Under the pieces are notes generated by a model. That model saw only the letters and a program-made list of their open reading frames with translations, was not told where the DNA came from and searched no databases. Source: Ricordea florida (taxonomy: Eukaryota; Cnidaria; Anthozoa; Corallimorpharia; Ricordeidae). From it: 64,000 nucleotides of DNA. Positions 62,506 to 64,000 of this stretch are shown here, in pieces. Numbering within the stretch: position 1 is the first letter of the stretch; each line of letters opens with the position of its first letter. A program made the position numbers and the translations under genes. Where the stretch lies: positions 6,964,450-7,028,449 of the forward strand of contig OX453286.1 in the NCBI GenBank assembly GCA_949710005.1. The letters are read 5' to 3'.

Positions 62506-63130
62506 AGCGCGATATTAAAGAAGATGAAACCTTGCTTTACGTTCGAGCTGAATTTTGACAGACAAAAAATTGGGATAATCAAACAAGTTGATAAAGTTTT
62601 TTATACCACCGTAGGGTTAACTAAGGAAGGTGCTGACGTTTAGAGCGTTAGCCCTTCTTCAGAGGGAACGACAGGATTATAGGTTATGTGCAATTTACAT
62701 CGAGAGGTTTGGAGCTATGCTATTAGTGGAACCATAGCAACATATGAACAAGAGTAAATTAATGAAATGAATGAAAAGCGTTCGTTAACGATAGAGTTGG
62801 AAGATAAATCTTTGTTCTAGGTTTTTATGGCTTTCCGTGTTACCCTGATGCAGGAAAAGGCCGCAGATTGTCATGGTTTGAGTGGAATCGTTAGACAGAT
62901 TAAAGTGTCGCTCTACTGGTTTAGATGCTTCTTTGTCGTTTCTTTCAACATCACGCAGATCTTCGCGGAAACGGTCACCTAGTCTTCTTCCGATCTCGCC
63001 TTCCGATCTTCTTGCATAAGGTCCATTTTATGCGATAAATAACATTGGCAAAAGTGTATGTGAAGCGGTCAAAGATTTTAATCGATCGCTTAGCTCCTGT
63101 TACTTTGTCTGTGTTGTGAATGAAAAGACA
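62505..63130 (-). mobile_element. Penelope-like element remnant with GIY-YIG nuclease
   Basis: The minus-strand reading of about 62810-63070 gives FTYTFANVIYRIKWTLCKK, then IGRRLGDRFREDLRDVERND, then KPVERHFNLSND and GLFLHQGNTESHKNLEQR. This is the GIY-YIG endonuclease layout found at the C-terminus of Penelope-like elements. The catalytic IYIGETGRR part is disturbed. The 3' tail (62505-62810) is shared with 1-375. No RT is seen. Confidence 0.65.
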
Positions 63131-64000
63131 TGTGTTACATCTTTTGCCGGAAGAAGATCAGGTGACTGTTTGTGTTTCAATTCCCCACTGACGTAGTACC
63201 AGTTTCCTTAGAAACTACCCCCACATTACTTGTTAGGAGTTGTGATAGGACAACAGAAGGTAAGGAGAAATTTTACTCAAATCAGTACCAGCGTGGTATT
63301 AGCAAAAATTCATTAAACTTAGCAAGGCCTTGACAAAGACGAAAACGGCAATTCACAATGCAGACGGATTATACTTGTAAACTTGTGAAACAGCCGTCAC
63401 TAAGTTAGTTTAATGCAAATAGGATCAAAAAGCAATTTCTTCTGTTTTAAATTTCTGTTACTGTATTTAACACTTGGACTGTTCTTGGAGATTATTGTTA
63501 AGGGTTAAGCTAGTTCAATCATTGTAAGTGCATAAACTGGATTGTTACGGACGTTCACCGCATTTTTCTCAATCGGGTGCGTCGATCAAGTATTGATTAG
63601 TGGCGTTAATGACGTAATAAGAGAAGTGCACGTGTTGAAGTTTAGCGGAGGACAGTCAACAACGATTTTGTGAGTACACCTTTAACCGCTGTAAGCTTCA
63701 AGATTTGATTATAACTGTAAAGGCGGGCAAGTTTTCGATGACGGCTGTGCAGATTGTGTTACCTGAGAATCTATAGAGAATATTTTCCGACGTTCAGAGC
63801 ATTTAAGATTATTTAAATGAATGTTAAATATCTTTGAGCTTATTTGGTGTCGCTAGACAATGATAGTGAGAGTTTGACAGTCACATGGACACTGAAGTGA
63901 TCTCAATGTTTTAGTGACATGTACAGGAATCATCTGCTCCTGCCTATTCCATTGTCCCTTTATTATTCATGTTATTGTTATATTTCTATTATTCTCTGAT
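63131..64000 (-). other. Intron 2 of copy H (to the window edge)
   Basis: From about 63290 this is collinear with 7910-8650 in copy B intron 2 ('gcaattcacaatgcagacgg', 'cactaagttagtttaatgca', 'gaatcatctgc'). No exon is seen before the edge. Confidence 0.55.

Overview
The window looks like nuclear DNA of a cnidarian, most likely an anthozoan (coral or anemone). It is AT-rich and intron-containing, and it carries CR1/L2-like, Penelope-like, PIF/Harbinger, SINE and MITE sequences of kinds common in such genomes. No species can be named from the sequence alone.

The dominant content is a tandem array of paralogous genes on the minus strand. The full gene has three exons. Exon 1 encodes a short cytosolic tail, one transmembrane helix and a juxtamembrane coil. 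Exon 2 encodes an R-X-K-R furin-type site, a Cys-flanked collagen stretch (19 or 23 Gly-X-Y triplets) and an I-set Ig domain. Exon 3 is a single exon of about 1.14 kb encoding two more Ig domains and a C-terminal fibrinogen-like domain of the contactin-associated-protein (CASPR/CNTNAP) type. The predicted product is a type II membrane, probably trimeric, collagen-stalked receptor of about 682 residues that may be shed. Complete copies are B (6289-10527), C (14865-18229) and G (55552-58901). Copy A (388-2806) loses its 3' exon at the left window edge. Copy H (61174-62318) loses its 5' exons at the right edge. Copy F (46890-50787) has exons 1 and 2 but no adjacent exon 3. Copy D (19105-19512) is a broken fibrinogen-like fragment. 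Two decayed Ig2-Ig3 pieces lie inverted on the plus strand (40.1-41.5 kb), and several faint ghosts of further copies are visible.

The A-B block (0.4-7.4 kb) is duplicated as the F-G block (46.9-56.7 kb). Copy G is a mosaic: its upstream half resembles C and its downstream half resembles B. Paralogues are nearly identical over most of the fibrinogen-like domain but differ in a few short loops, which fits a recognition system diversified by duplication and conversion. That function is inference.

Between the two halves of the array, on the plus strand, lies a three-exon gene encoding a signal peptide, a PAN/Apple domain, an EGF domain and a C-type lectin domain with EPN and WND motifs (24849-38571). 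Its first intron holds three tandem copies of a unit of about 2.86 kb. Its second intron holds a nearly intact non-LTR retrotransposon with a 2A-like peptide, PHD finger, APE endonuclease and reverse transcriptase, interrupted by one frameshift. The rest is intron, spacer and transposon debris.
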